Of a stretch of 64,000 nt of DNA, positions 50,910-64,000 are shown in pieces (the first letter of the stretch is position 1; every line of letters begins with the position of its first letter). Source of the DNA: Chromobotia macracanthus (taxonomy: Eukaryota > Chordata > Actinopteri > Cypriniformes > Botiidae); the NCBI GenBank assembly GCA_036877525.1, contig JAZGTH010000015.1, positions 9,186,501-9,250,500 of the forward strand, given 5' to 3'. A program made the translations under genes and the position numbers. The notes below the pieces were generated by a model. It saw only the letters and a list, made by a program, of their open reading frames with translations. It did not search any database and was not told the DNA's origin.

Positions 50910-51980
50910 TCTCTCTCTAAATCATATGTCAGTTCAGCTGTCCTTGAGTATAAAAGTCTGCCTCTCTGTTTCCAACCGTGAGAGGGCACACTGAGTAGTG
51001 TAGTGTTTTCCTGGGCTGCAGTCTTGATTCAATGACCCTATTAGACCCACGGTCAGATCAATACCATTAAAAGAGTTCTCACCTCTGCAAGGGTGCTCAA
51101 TCTGACACAAGCCAGTTCAGTCTCAGCCCTGACACCCTGATGGCTCTGAACTGACAGTATGACTGGCAGTGAATAGGCCAGGCCTTCAACACAACCTAGT
51201 TTACATCCTGATTGAAAGGTCAGACTGCCATCGGTCCTTTGATGCAGATTTGAGAGTAGAGGAAGTGATGTCAACACTCATGCAGAACACTTTAGCTCCT
51301 CGTTAAAGAGAACGCGCTGACCTTCCAGCTCGCCATCTCCACCAGGAATTCAGTAATGAAGGAATAAATGCCTTGAGAATAATAAGGAAGTAACCTCTGT
51401 GAAGGAAGTCTAACGGAAATCTATTACAGATTTGTGTGGGATCTTAAATACGGGATATTACAGTCTTCTCAATGTTGTCAAGCTTTGTTTTCTGGTTTAG
51501 ATGTTCCATGATCTTTGTACACATGCACATTTAAAAGCCTTAATATCACCTTTCACAAACCATTTCCCCTGTATATATAATATAAATATATAAACAAAAA
51601 ATGAAGGACATAAGGCTAAACAGTGACGTCACATACTGTGAGGAAACATCACTGCTGTGAGCATGAAGGACATAGTTTTGAGTTTTACATCAAATGATTT
51701 TACTGTTGTTTATTATTTCGCTTTTATTTGTTTTTTGTTCAATGATCTGTGCTTTAATTGTTTCACTCCGAGTGGTTTATTGATGCTTGTAATGTGTTTG
51801 TGCTGTAAACAGTTAAGCGGTGCTCTCAAACTCTCATGGACACAAACACATCTATACTAAATGCTTTATCACCTTGCGTTACTTTGAAGTTTTGTTTTGG
51901 CTGTCTGAAAATGATTTAAAGTCTCGGCCTTTGTAAAATTGTCTTTTTTATTTGGTTGCTTATTAAAGTCTTACTGATAT
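49001..51980 (+). terminator. nectin2: nectin2 3' UTR with alternative poly(A) signals
   Basis: AATAAA hexamers occur at 50406-50411 and 50530-50535, giving a 3' UTR of about 1.5 kb. A further ATTAAA near 51962 sits after T-rich, UTR-like sequence and could serve a longer form. A CT-rich tract lies at about 49505-49600. No coding exon is seen in this part. Confidence 0.5.
50867..50908. repeat. (TC)n-(CA)n microsatellite
   Basis: About eight TC units followed by about twelve CA units downstream of the nectin2 poly(A) signals. Confidence 0.95.
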
Positions 51981-52427
51981 TTGACAGTGATCTTGGTATG
52001 TGCTGAATGCTCTGGGGCTCAATCAAATCCCTAATGCTTTTCAGTCTGGGTTTCTGGGTTGTGAATGGCTAGTAAATGCTCCGTTAGCTGTGTGTGTGTG
52101 TGTCTTGATAAGTCACCTGTCACAGATAACGTTGGGGACTGAAATGGAGCTAAATGGGCTATGCAAGAAAGCGCACACGTGAGCATAAAGCTCAGATTTT
52201 GACTTCTTTGCCCTTTGTAAAGCACAATATGCAGGTGACACTGACAAAGCACATGGCTGTCATTACTTGCAAGTTGCAGTTTATAGATCAGGTTCGTTTT
52301 GTCTGTATTTTCAGAGGTGAACACTAAACCCAAAAAACATCACATGCGTATTAAAAGCTCAAGAATGTGGATTGGCTGGTGTTTCTCCACCTTATGGTTT
52401 TTAGGTAGGAACTCTGCTCTCAAAACT

Positions 52428-52491
52428 CTTTGTTTACATGAGCATCTTTGTTTACATGAGCAGATATGAGATCTCAACAGATCTCATATCT
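52428..52491. repeat. Tandem 17-18-mer pair followed by a perfect hairpin
   Basis: 'ctttgtttacatgagca' occurs at 52428 and again at 52446. It is followed directly by a perfect 13-bp inverted repeat (agatatgagatct, 52462-52474; complement at 52479-52491) with the 4-base loop caac. Confidence 0.9.
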
Positions 52492-55400
52492 CAGCAGGTT
52501 AAAATGTAACCTAGAGCACAAGGTGAGGCAGCTGCAAAACAGGGGGGAGTGAAACTGAAAGAACTGGTGTCATAATAAAAATATTCAGCTGGCAGAAACT
52601 CCTCAGAGGTGTGTATGCATTAGCAGTTGACCCTGATAGAATTGTTTCTCTGTAATATAACAACAGATTTTTCCTCCAGAAGTAGCTGTGTCCTAGATTC
52701 CGTCCTTCCTCTCTTCCTCTTTCTGTTGACGGGGTCAGAATCTCTGTGCTGCTGGCTCACTTGTCACTGTCGTTTGGAGTTGGAGGCTTTTTTCTTGGCC
52801 ATTTAGCCATCTGCCTGCTCTAATTGCTCTGAGTTGCAACCTGGTGTGAGTACCAGCTGCCTCTCTCCTCTCTCAGATTTTGGTGTTTCTCTCTCTTCCC
52901 ACAACACTTGTCGAATACATCAAGATAATAACCTTATGTTAGTGTATAATGGCCCGTTCCACTTGTCTTGAGACACAATCATGGCCTGATGCAGATGTGA
53001 GATTATACATTTGTATGCAATTTAGCTGATGATTTCAGAATTTAGAGCAGCGCAGAGGAAGGGGGTGGCACCTACAGTGACAGTTGTAGGATTTCTGTCT
53101 CATGGGGGCACATCCTTCTTTCTGAACATGAGCTGGTGTGACTCAGAAGAACATGCAAGAGGTTGCAACAATTTTTTGTAACAATTACAAAAAAAATAAT
53201 CAGTTTGTCAGCAGATGTGTATCTGCAATGCTGATGTAATTGGTTGCATTTTATTTATTAATTTCAGTGAAATGGAAAGTGTTCGAATAAGACAGACAAA
53301 GAGAGGGAGAGAAAAAGCATGCATCTGTGACAGCTGTGAGCGAGACTTAGTGCAACAGCCATTCCTTGTTGACACGCTTATGTCAGCTATTGTTCAGTGC
53401 AAATTGTTTATACATTTTAAATCGTCTTTGAGCTACAACATTTTTCATGGTCAGTGTGTCAGGAGCAGCCATTTGGGTGGGAAAGCTTTTTTTTTAGCAT
53501 AGTAGTTGCCATCCTGTGTCGCCCATGTTAACATGCCCTTGGATCAGCCCCTACCTGGGTCTTTTGTCCACAGAAACAGTCATAGCCCCAGATGGAGCCC
53601 TGCATCTACTGTGCTAAATTTGGGGGGCAATCTGTGAATTTCTGCTGAATGTAAACAGTAAAATGTGTTAAACTGCTGAGAGTTATTATGTTTGTGAATA
53701 TATTTAATAAACAAACATGCAAACATTCCAGTTGAGCAGACATGGTCCGAATTTTGCAGGTTAGTTCACATTGCTATAGGATAGATGTCAAAGGAGGAAA
53801 TGCAGTGTCATTGTTGGCCTGTGACTGAGGTTATGGTGTGGAATAGACACTGGCTGAAAAGAGTTTTATGGGATCATGCACTGCTAGACAGCCCAAGGAC
53901 ATCTCGATTCCTTCTAAACATGCACACACATAAAAACTCCATTCAACATAATATTCCCCACACATGAATATACAGTTAATAGCGAGTGACGAGTCTGGTC
54001 CAAAGGCTCTATTTATATTCCTTGTCAAAGGGAGAGATAGATTCAAAAGATGAAAAAACAGAATTAGAAGCAGAGTGGAAAAGTGAGAATGCAGTGGTGT
54101 GATTTGCCCCCGAAGCCATGTGACACTTCCGTCATCTGAAGCGTTTCTGTGAATTGGACGTGCATGTGCATGCACCCGTGCCCAGTGGGAGATTGGATTG
54201 ACCCATGTTGCCCTGAGCTGTCAGGTTGTGAGTATCTTCTGGTATTCCCTGTCTCCTGTGGGCACCCGGAGGCTACAGCATTACACATGGATAACAGATG
54301 AATAGATAGATTAGGCCCAGTGGGGTTCTTTTGGTGGTCCGTCTGGCCATATCAATTGCTTTGATTATGGATTGATTTGTTAGTACTGGAAAGCTTGTGG
54401 TTGATTTGCCACACTTTCATGATGGGGTTATCATGAAAAGAAGATCCAGTGACCTTTTAGACATTCTGACATTTAAATGAAATGATTGGTTGATGAAGCT
54501 GTGTTAAAGAGGGGACAGTGCACATAATCAATCAGTAGGGATGCTGATAAAGACTTATTCTGACAGGTAGTCATAGTAACACCAGCACTCTGTTGCCTCG
54601 GCAATCATTAGATTCTTTCTGCTGTAGCTTTTTGTCTTTGTATGGCTCTGTTTCTTTTCTTTCTGTCAGGTGTGCAGCCTTCAGGTCCTCTTGGGAACTC
54701 CCTACTTATCTGCTCTGAAGTTGTAATGAGGATGTGATATGCATTTAAATTATTTCAGTCAGAGAAAACATGTTTCTTTCTGACAAGGAGAAGTTTAATA
54801 GTGCTGGTGCAACAAAATGAAAAGCAAAAGATGCACATTAGGTGTGTAACTGATGCTTTATGTATTTTACCCTTCTTTTGCAGCTGCAGAGAATGATGTA
54901 GTTGTGGTGCACAAGCCTGTTGGCTCCAACTGGCTAAATGGGCAATGTTTTCTGCAAAGCTGCAGTATTCAAAATCCATTTAAAATAGGTTGTACAGTCA
55001 GCATTCCTATTTTATTAATTCCAGTATACTAGCTAGATTTGTGGGCTCCCCCACAAATCTTGAATTAACAATTTGAAAGGTAAAAGGTTTCTACTAGTAA
55101 TTACAACACATTCATATACCCTTAAGTATCTCATAAATGAGCATTCTGATGCGTCTTGTATCAGCAATAGTCCTGGTCTCCTGATGTTGGGGTGTCACAG
55201 GGTAAAGGTGGCTGGAACGACTGATATATGGAAGATATCCCAGAGGTGCTACAAGACTGGCTTTGTGCCACACAGCAAAGTGCGTGTAGGGCAGGAGAAG
55301 GACAGACCTGAGGAGACAGTAGGATGGAGGGCAGACAACTCAAAATTTTCCACCTCCTCCCTGAAAATAACCACTGGAACGTGGCATTAAGGAATTAATG

Positions 55401-56780
55401 AAGTGATTGACAGGATAAATTAAGAAAGGGAATAGAGGACGGGCAAAATTCTGTTCTTCAGTTTTTTTTTATTTTACCAGCTTCATTTTCTGTTTAGCTT
55501 TTTCATCTGTAGAGGTCTTGGCAGCTTTCTTAACAAAGATCCTTTAAAACTAGCCAGAGACCCCTGTGTCTCCATCTCTGTCTTGCTTTCTCTCTTACTT
55601 ATTCTGGCCCCTCCCCTGAGACATGGCCCACCTGCAAACACAGAGTGTGAGATGAAAGAAGGGTGGCTGCTGGTGTTCAGTGCATTCTGAATGGGCACAC
55701 ACACTTTTCCTTCTTCCAAAGGGCAAGCGCACATTGCCACTTTTGTATAGTGAGTCACAAAGCATCTCTCTCACACACTATCCCACACACATTTTAATGC
55801 TTGAGTTGCATAAAGGGAGACAGGGGTTAGTTGTCACACTTTTCATTCCAGTGAATATTTCTCTGGGTAGATTTTTTTTTGCCAGAATGTCTTGGCTGCA
55901 TTAAAACTATTGAATATTTCCATTATTGTCCAGGAAATAAATATAAGTATATTAAACACAAGATGACCTTTTCTCCCACATCACAATGGAATCTGCCAAT
56001 AAACAGGCATTTCTATTGCAGGCATTTCAGCTAAATGCAAATAGTAAAACAATTACAAAACACTAAAACACCCAATAAAATGGCCCAGTCAAAAAGGAGC
56101 AACTAGCCTTGTACTAAGAACACAATTTAACCTTTCAGTTATAATTAACATTCATTATATAGTTCACCTTTGCCTAAATATGGCAGTGTGGTTGTCTTTA
56201 TTGTTTACCCAAAGGCTATAGCAAAATATGATGATATTGGAATTTTTGTTTATATTCACATTTCTTATTTTTAATTAGGTATTGGATTAGATATAGCCCT
56301 TGTGACAACCTCACCGTCTGACAACTAGCCCTGGTCTCCTCTATATGTCCACAAGCTAAAGTAACAATTTATTTCCTCCATCTAATATCACTGTCCAGCT
56401 CCACCCTCTCTCTGTTGAAGAGGTGGTGTATGATGAAGTGATGTGGATGAGTGTGGGATGCTTTGAGGTAATCCATCTGACAGCCCAGCAGAGCAGAGCA
56501 TTTTTTTTCTCATCCTGGTCATCTCTGCAGCTTCGGTGCTGCTCACTTCTGCTTGACTGGCTCAAACACTCAGCCAACCGTTCTGCAGCATTCAGCTCCC
56601 CACTAAAACAACTAGTCCAACCACACAGCCTCACTGCTCAATATCACATTAAAACAGTCTACTGCACTAAACACTACACTGCCCAGCCCAGCATCCAGAC
56701 ACATGATTGTATGTCACTCTTCAAGATGTTTAGTAATTTAACCCTGCCCACCTCTGTTTTGATCATTGAACTCTACATTT

Positions 56781-57077
56781 TAAGAAATAGTTCACTGTAA
56801 GATGTAAATTCTGTCATTATTTACTCTTTCTTTTGAAGTTTCAAATGCTGTTATTTAAATCTGTGGAACACAAAATAGAACTTTTTGGAAAATCTTCACC
56901 CATGTAATCAGTTCCAAAAAAGACCATAAAATAGTCCATATGACTCTTGTGTTAAATTGTATTGAGCCATAGCTTTGTCATTTTAGTTCCGGGTAAACTA
57001 AAAGCATTTAAAATTGGAATCGCATGGAGTGTGCAATGAGTAAACTGACAGAATTTTAATTTTTGGGTGAATTATTA
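56781..57077. mobile_element. Palindromic MITE copy, intergenic
   Basis: Left end 'taagaaatagttcactgtaa' and right end 'ttaatttttgggtgaattat', with the internal motifs 'ttctgtcattatttactc' and 'gtccatatgactcttgtg'. Non-coding. Confidence 0.65.
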
Positions 57078-60000
57078 GCCACTGTGAATTGTTGTTTTTA
57101 ATTAATCTCAAAGCAACATTTAAGTTCTTTATTTTATCTAAGGAACATGAATACACCGCACAAGTGAAATAAATAGTGACAGTAGGCATTAAGCAGATTC
57201 ATTATTGGCTCATCTTAAGCTCAACAGTCCTTTTCATGTCTCATGTTGCAGTGACAGTTCTATACTAACAGGATACAATCAGTGATTTGCTTTTGTTGAT
57301 TCATTTACATTCCTGTTTAATTATTATAATATGGTAACTAGTTACATTATTCCCAAAAAGTCACATTCATTAAAAGCCATATTTTGCTATGAAAATGATG
57401 TAATTAATTTAGAATTATAAATAGATTTATAAGCCTTCAAGCAATCTTTAGAAAACACATAAGATTTGGCTGAATGTCTAAAATTGCATGTTTACTTTAA
57501 ACAGTCTCCTCTAACATTTATTTACTGTTCCCACTACACAATCATTTCCACGCCATTTAATGTGTCCACACTAACAAATCGCACACCACCCTCCATATCT
57601 ATAGCAAAACACAAGCACTCAAAAAGATCTTATCACCCTTCAGTGCTCCTATACCCAATCAACTGTATGAGCCATTTTCATAGATATGATTCTCCAGCAC
57701 AGCAGTGCCACACTTCAGCCAGTGAGCTTTCCTGCAGAGTCAATTCCACAGTGTGTGTGTGTGAATGTGAAGCACAAATCAAATAAAGCACTGATGGCTG
57801 ATTGTGAGGCTTAATGTTGTGTGCTTTACAGAAATGGGCTGGTATTGAGCTTCCCTGCGCTGTGTGTTTGCATATGAGTTTTTATGTGCTCGTGTATTAA
57901 GCAGGTTGAGCTGGAGGGGGAATTCAGTAACACTTGACCTGTTTCACTGAGTCACAGAGAACAAACGGGAGGAGAAGGTGGGGGAAGAGAAAGATGCTGA
58001 GGAGGAGAATGAGGGGTCTGTGGTGGAAATGGTGCTGGGGGCGGATGGCAGATGAAATGTGAAAGGGGAAGAAAGAACAGCTGGGAAGGCCAGCGGGCGG
58101 AGAGATGACACTACCACCCCATCTTTCTCTCTCTCTCTCCTTCTCTCCCTCTCCTTCTTTCCTCTCTTGTCCTTCATAGCTTAGCCTTTTGGCTCTTCTG
58201 TTATTTCAGATGCCCCTGTCTTCCTCTTATTTCTGAAGCTGGAAAGGGCAGGGTTAGTTTTGGAGTGCAGTTGTGGAGCGCAGATATGCACACCCATTAC
58301 TGCAAATCCAAACTGCCATGCACTAATGCAGCGAGGTTGTGTGATGGCAGGTACAATTTTGCACACACTGATGAAGGTATGTGTAGTCTGAGCCTCAGAC
58401 GGTACGCCCACAGATTGCCCGCAGACCATTCACTGACTGTGTGATGCGTATTGTACACAAAACTGGAAAGATCCAATCAGATTGCTAGACAGCAATGCAG
58501 TTTCCAGGAGTTACAGTACAGTGAACAAGTTATTTTTAGTCTCCTGGGAAACAAAATTGTGTTTAAAATGGACCTGATTAATATTATGAGTTAAATTATT
58601 TGGTATGAAAAAATATCACCCTTGATCCCAAAGGTGGGCCAGACTGCAGGTCAAAAGTCTGACTGCTTTAGACTAAGCTATATGTATCTTTCTTTGTAAA
58701 TGTTTCTTTTGTGTGATTTGATATATAAAAAACTTAGTTACTGGTACAAACTTTGGAGAAATTAGGAGCTAACCCCACAGTGTTAAACCCACAGTATGTA
58801 TACTATTAAATGTATCTTGGTTTCTAATGAATACGGTTGCTTGTTTGAGAGAGATTGTTGTTTTGATGTGTATAGCTAGACAGTTCTTGCTCATCTAACT
58901 GTGGTCATGGCCAGAGCATTTCAGACAAAGATCTCCCAGAATGCCCTGCAGCCCAAACAGAGCAGGGTGCTCTGTGACATGCTGGATTTCAGAAATAACT
59001 CCTCATCAGGCATGACGGCCACTCTCTTACTTATTTATTCAGCAGAACTTCTAGAGCTTTAAACACAAACACACACACACAGCCGAGCCAAATAACACAA
59101 ATGTCAATCTGGATCATCAGGCCGCCCAGAAACAGTCATGTTACACTCCTGCTCACAGTTCTGTCCCCTGTCAGCCATTTTTAGATGCCTGGATGCTGGA
59201 TAAATGTCTTTGGCAATTTTTATAGGATAGATCTAGCTGTAGCTTCCACTTCATTTGAGCTGCTAACCCATTTCTTTTTAGATATTAAATGATGAACGTC
59301 ATGTCTGCTCCAGGCAGGCTAAAAATTTGACCTTTGCAGTCAAAGCATGAGCCCCAGGACAGGAAATACTGGCTTGTATGATGTGCTTTGTATAAAACTG
59401 GCTGAGTGGCTATTCACTCATGCTGGGATTTAGGTTTCGGTAGTCAGACATTCCTGCTTTATCACAAGACATTTAACACATTTTTCTTTGTAGTTCTTTC
59501 GATTATCTTCATGGGTCCCTACAGATGCATCAGGCAGATAAGATTCATTCATAGACAATAAGGCTTTGTCTCTGATCTCAGACATAAAGAGAGTTTCTTA
59601 TGTATTGAGTCATCATTTTGTCTCCACCTTCTAGCTATTACAGCCCGGATGGTAATCAGAGATCACCTGTGACACAGGGTTCTGCCTCTGGCTGTTGCAT
59701 TTACAGAAAAGTTTCATGAGTCGGTAGCTGACAGGAGGTGTGGCCAAACCATTACAATGCTTTGTAAAAGATGGCCTGTTTCCTCATACCTCTCAAATTA
59801 TTTTCGTGCTGAACCACAGACCAGCGGTGATGTTTGTAGGCCAGTCAGAGAAAAGTTATTAGAGCCCATAGCTGCAGTGGACCTGACATTTCAAAAATGA
59901 CTAGTGCCAGTCTTTCTCCAAGCTAATGCAATTTACCCCAAAATAAACATATAGGCTATTTTTCCGTCACTACAATGTCAAAACGGGTCAGTGTTGTGAA

Positions 60001-60414
60001 TGCCTTCACTCTGTTCATAATCAGCTTTGACAACATGACAGAAGCTGGGGGAGAACATACTTAAACAGACTGGCCAAAACACGTCTCAGTGCTAAAATCT
60101 TTCATTGCTGTTGTTCTAATAAAAAATTGAGATGTGATGCTTTTTTCAGTTTTGTTGTGAAATGTCTATTGTACTCTGAGTTTTCCTGTGAGTACTATTT
60201 AGTAATTTGTCACTTTGCTCAGCCAGTGATGCTCATTTAGTTTGATATTGCTTTGATTCACTGAGACAGAACGTTCCTGTTTTTATTCTAACAGATGTCT
60301 CTACAAATTGAACCAATATCAAACTAAATATAATTACAAAAGAACAGATTCTGTATTTTTCCACACTGCTTCAGTTCGAAAGAAAGGTTTCCTCCCACAG
60401 TATCATTTTCAGTA

Positions 60415-60520
60415 TTGCTCATGGGCACCTCAGTTGTTACCTAACGGCATTGGAAATCAAACCAACAACCTTCTGGTTACAAGTCAGACTCTTTAACCAG
60501 TAGGCCACAAGTGCCCCCAT
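60415..60520 (-). repeat. tRNA-derived SINE remnant, minus orientation
   Basis: Reverse complement reads 'ggcctactggttaaagagtc', then 'aaggttgttggtttgatttc' and 'caactgaggtgcccatgagc', a second cyprinid SINE type. A shorter similar scrap lies at about 60690-60726. Confidence 0.65.
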
Positions 60521-62160
60521 ATTATATACATATTAAAAATTATAAACATTAATTATAAACATGTTAATATGTTTATGTTATCAATGTTATTGATATTTAA
60601 TGATATTTATATTTATGATATAAAGACTAATAATGAGGCTAAATACAATAATAATATAATACAAATTATATACAAATGCCTCATAGCTCATCCATTGCAA
60701 GATTTGAACCTACAACCTTTTAATCAGGCCAGCCTGGGTGGTGGCTTACAAACAGTTCAAAACAGAAGTTCTGTGCACATGCCTCAGTGCCACACTGATT
60801 GGTCTCTGTATTAGAGATAAAGGGAAAGAGTGAGAGTGAACTCTTCATGAACTGGACAGGAACATTGATTTAATGCTTCTGCTGGTGTCAGTACCATCCT
60901 GACGGCCTTCATTCATCCCTCATATGCATCCCATCACTGTTGCTTTACTTAACGCTGTGCATTGATTACTCTTCATCTGCTGACACTATCCAGTCACCAG
61001 GGAGACAGTTGCCATGGTAGTACACTGCAAGATCCACCCTCCATCTCCATAGCAGCCATGACAGAAGGGTACAGCATGGTGAGATGGTCAAATGCAAAGG
61101 TTTTGTTGGCTACAAAAATGCTCATGTGTGCGCACACATAAAACAGATCTGGAATATAATGGGATATAACATAATATTTTGTTGATTTATGAAACATCAG
61201 GGCCTTTAACATGCTTTTATTGCTATAGTGGCCTCGTTAAATTTTATGGAGAGCACAGTTTATGATGTTAGATCATGTTTTGATTTATGTTTTTAGTTAC
61301 TGAGGTTGTGGTGGTATTTGTTTCAGAAAGACATTTGAAAGAGATCTGGATTGTCATACGCCAAAAAAATAAAAATGGAACCATCAAAGCCACTGATGAA
61401 ATCATGTTGGAATCCATGGCAAATTTAGTTGGTTAAAAATGACTTGGGTTGAAACATCAAATGGATCAGATGAAATGGTTGCTTAATTAAATTAATCTAA
61501 ATTGACTTTGTGCATTCAGAGCAAACTGAAAGCTTGAGAACATTCACTTTAACTGTTGCTTGTCTGCCTAGCAAGAGTCATATTAATTAAAATTCAATCA
61601 CAATTCAATACACTGATGTTTGGACAAAGGACAAGCGCATAGAAAATAGTAAGAAAAAGTATGATAATAAAAAGTATGTAAATAAATAAATGGGGTGGCA
61701 TAATGTGAGCATATTATGACAGGTCTCATGGGCAGTTTTCAGATAGGTTAGCAAAGGTAGAATACATAATATTTTAAAGCTACAAGAATTTAGAAGAATA
61801 TCACTGCCCTTAAAAACAGTACACAGATTGAATGATTCAGATTTAGTGTGTCCATAAATCCATAATATACATTATGTGTGGAAACTAGGCTGCATGTCTG
61901 TGTTTTTGTGGTTCTTTAAACACAGACAGACGCTAGTCTTGGCTAGGGTTTGTAACAGGCTTTCAATAGTGGCCTTCTCTCTGCTTCACTGCACGTCTTG
62001 TTGCTGTGATTACTGATTTAGACGACAGTCATATGAGCTGTAAATATAAGCTGCAGAGTTTCTCGCTATCTCACTCGCAGATATAATATAGCAGAGTGTT
62101 TACTGGGGCAGGGCCAATACCTTGATGAGCAATCATTCCAAATAATGAATGAGAGAAATA

Positions 62161-62180
62161 GAGAGAGAGGGAGAGAGAGA
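62161..62180. repeat. (GA)n run
   Basis: Short GA-rich tract (gagagagagggagagagaga) in the intergenic region. Confidence 0.8.
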
Positions 62181-64000
62181 CAGAGAATACAAGCAGACAA
62201 TCTGACAGAGGGAACAGCATAACATTAATCAATGCAGCATGGACATTACACAGAAAAATTACACCCACCACCGCCCCCAGCACCTATGGCAGAGAAGGAC
62301 AACATGGACAGCTATAATGATCAGTATTATCCTCTTCTCTCTCTCTTTCTCACTCCACTCACTGTTATTTTTGTAGCAAATAATGGAGTGGGTGTTGTGG
62401 TGTAGGATAAAACTACAGATTCTCTCTCTTGTTAGGTCACAGTAACTTAGTTACATTGAAGACTTTTTTATCCACTGTGTAATTAAAGGTTTAGGACTGT
62501 TTCACAAACGGCTTCTGCAGTACAGAATATGGTTTTGGGTCGGAGAGCGAAAGGTATTTGTTTGGGCAACTCTGGGTAAAATCTCAGATATTCAGGGACA
62601 CGTGGGGTGTGCGGCTGTAGGATTCAGAATGTTTGGAAAATCTAGGTTGTGTAGGGGTGTGTTCAAACTGGGTAAAGCTGTTGCGTTGGGGTGAGTTTGG
62701 AATGTAGCTGCGGACTATGGCGGGAAAACACAGCAATTATGTGTGTGGCAAGCATGAATGCTCTCTAATGAAGCTGAATAACTTCCAGCTAACGAACAGG
62801 TAAACAAATACACACACATCAGTGAACACACATCACTCTGTATCTTGCACACACACACAGACGCACACACAGAGATCGGGGCCCTGTGGCTGTATGCGGC
62901 TGGGTAATTGGGGTAATGGCCCAGTAATCAGGAACTGGTTGGTTCAGTCAAAAGGCTGTTTAGGCCACGGGCAGGTGCCTGAAACCACAGAGCTCTCATA
63001 TATCTGCATCTCAAAACACAAGCAATCTCAACACTGCTGCCCAGCAGCCACTGCTAAATGCTAATACATGGAAATCTAAATGAGTGTGTTCAATGACTTC
63101 CTGTTTGTTGTAGACAGAGGTTACAAAGGTTAAACCACTATCTGCCCTTGGCAGGAACACATTAACTTGTAAATGGGAGGAACCCAAAAATCTTGAGAAA
63201 ATTTTGACTCACTCAGACGCGATTGCTCACGTTCTCTGATTTGCTCACTGTTATTTACTGTTTAATCAGTCTTTTGATTTAGATCTTTAGGTCTTTTGAC
63301 ATTAACAGTGTAAAGGTCAGATTTACTTTTTTCTATTGAAACACACAAGATACTCCTCAGAATGTTTCAAAATCAATCAAGTTAAGCATAAACTTAAGTA
63401 GTCCATACCAATTCTGGGGGCATACTGTCATTAGAAAAAGTGTCCAAATACTAACTTATTCATGTTTATTACTCGATTAGTTTTTCAAATTGTCATGCTG
63501 CAAATATAATTTGTAATGAAAAAGTAATCATTTATATACTGGACACATTGTGAAATGTATTATTCACATTATAGACAGAATGCTCATGGAATAAACAGAC
63601 ATTTGCCAAATAAACAAGGACTCAGGCTAAGACACAGTTCACAGCTCAAATGATTCTCAAAACAATGAAAATGATTGAGAAAGTAGAATGCAGTTGGAAT
63701 GGAGGAAGAATGCTGCGAAAACAGGCGAGTGAGATAAAGTGAGGCTTTATATATCTGCATCGTTACGGAAGACATGATGAACATGCTTCTCCCAAACTTT
63801 TGTTAGGAACTCTGTCTTAATGATGGAGAGAGCATTAAAGGAATGTATGTTGGTTGCCCTTTAAAGCTTGATGAGCTGTGTTTGTTTGACTGAAGGTGCT
63901 TATGGGGGGGAGAGAAGGTATGAGACATCGCACATTTAAATATAATCCTGATGACTGAGAGAATACTTGGGGAAAGTAGAACGTGTGGTGTTTCCTCAAC

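Larger units (their letters stand above)
51981..64000. other. Intergenic region without recognised genes
   Basis: About 12 kb downstream of nectin2. I looked for exon-like frames with splice sites on both strands and found none I would defend. It contains repeats (MITE at 56781-57077, SINE remnant at 60415-60520, GA run near 62161), a tandem 17-mer next to a hairpin (52428-52491), and CA/CT tracts. A distant regulatory element or an unrecognised first exon cannot be excluded. Confidence 0.5.

Overview
The window is nuclear DNA from a bony fish, most likely a cyprinid (carp, barb or minnow type). It has split genes with GT-AG introns, long AT-rich introns, many CA/GA/CT microsatellites, tRNA-derived SINEs ending in the 'gctttggataaaagcgtctg' core, and palindromic MITEs starting with 'TTAAAGGGATAGTTCACCC'-type ends. 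I see no bacterial, viral or CRISPR content. I derived exon boundaries by hand from acceptor and donor sites, reading-frame phase and remembered human homologues. For all four genes the exon lengths sum to an open frame.

Layout: (1) 52-4759, + strand: the last 15 visible coding exons of cytosolic valyl-tRNA synthetase (vars1). (2) 5459-12191, - strand: a complete 20-exon abhd16a (phosphatidylserine lipase, 537 codons), convergent with vars1. (3) 14373-20563, - strand: a complete 12-exon, four-Ig-domain type I receptor (530 codons), interpreted as the fish G6f-like gene (homologue of LY6G6F). Its tail carries a YxN Grb2-type motif and a spliced-together ITAM. (4) 22670-49000, + strand: a complete 7-exon nectin-2-like adhesion receptor (505 codons) with an 18-kb first intron, head-to-head with gene 3. 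(5) 49001-64000: a long nectin2 3' UTR, then about 12 kb in which I find no coding exon.

vars1, ABHD16A and LY6G6F all lie in the human MHC class III region, with ABHD16A next to LY6G6F, so the first 20 kb is a conserved MHC-III block. A nectin gene beside it is not the human arrangement (human NECTIN2 is on chromosome 19). The two receptor genes could serve immune or platelet/thrombocyte cell-contact signalling, but only their synteny, not any joint function, is visible here.

The most interesting points are: the ITAM built across an exon junction in the G6f-like tail, with a microsatellite serving as the pyrimidine tract before its last exon; isoleucine at the position of the catalytic histidine usually annotated in ABHD16A; a SINE abutting a vars1 splice acceptor; a nectin V domain split by an intron while the transmembrane segment and tail sit in one exon; and several palindromic or duplicated non-coding elements.
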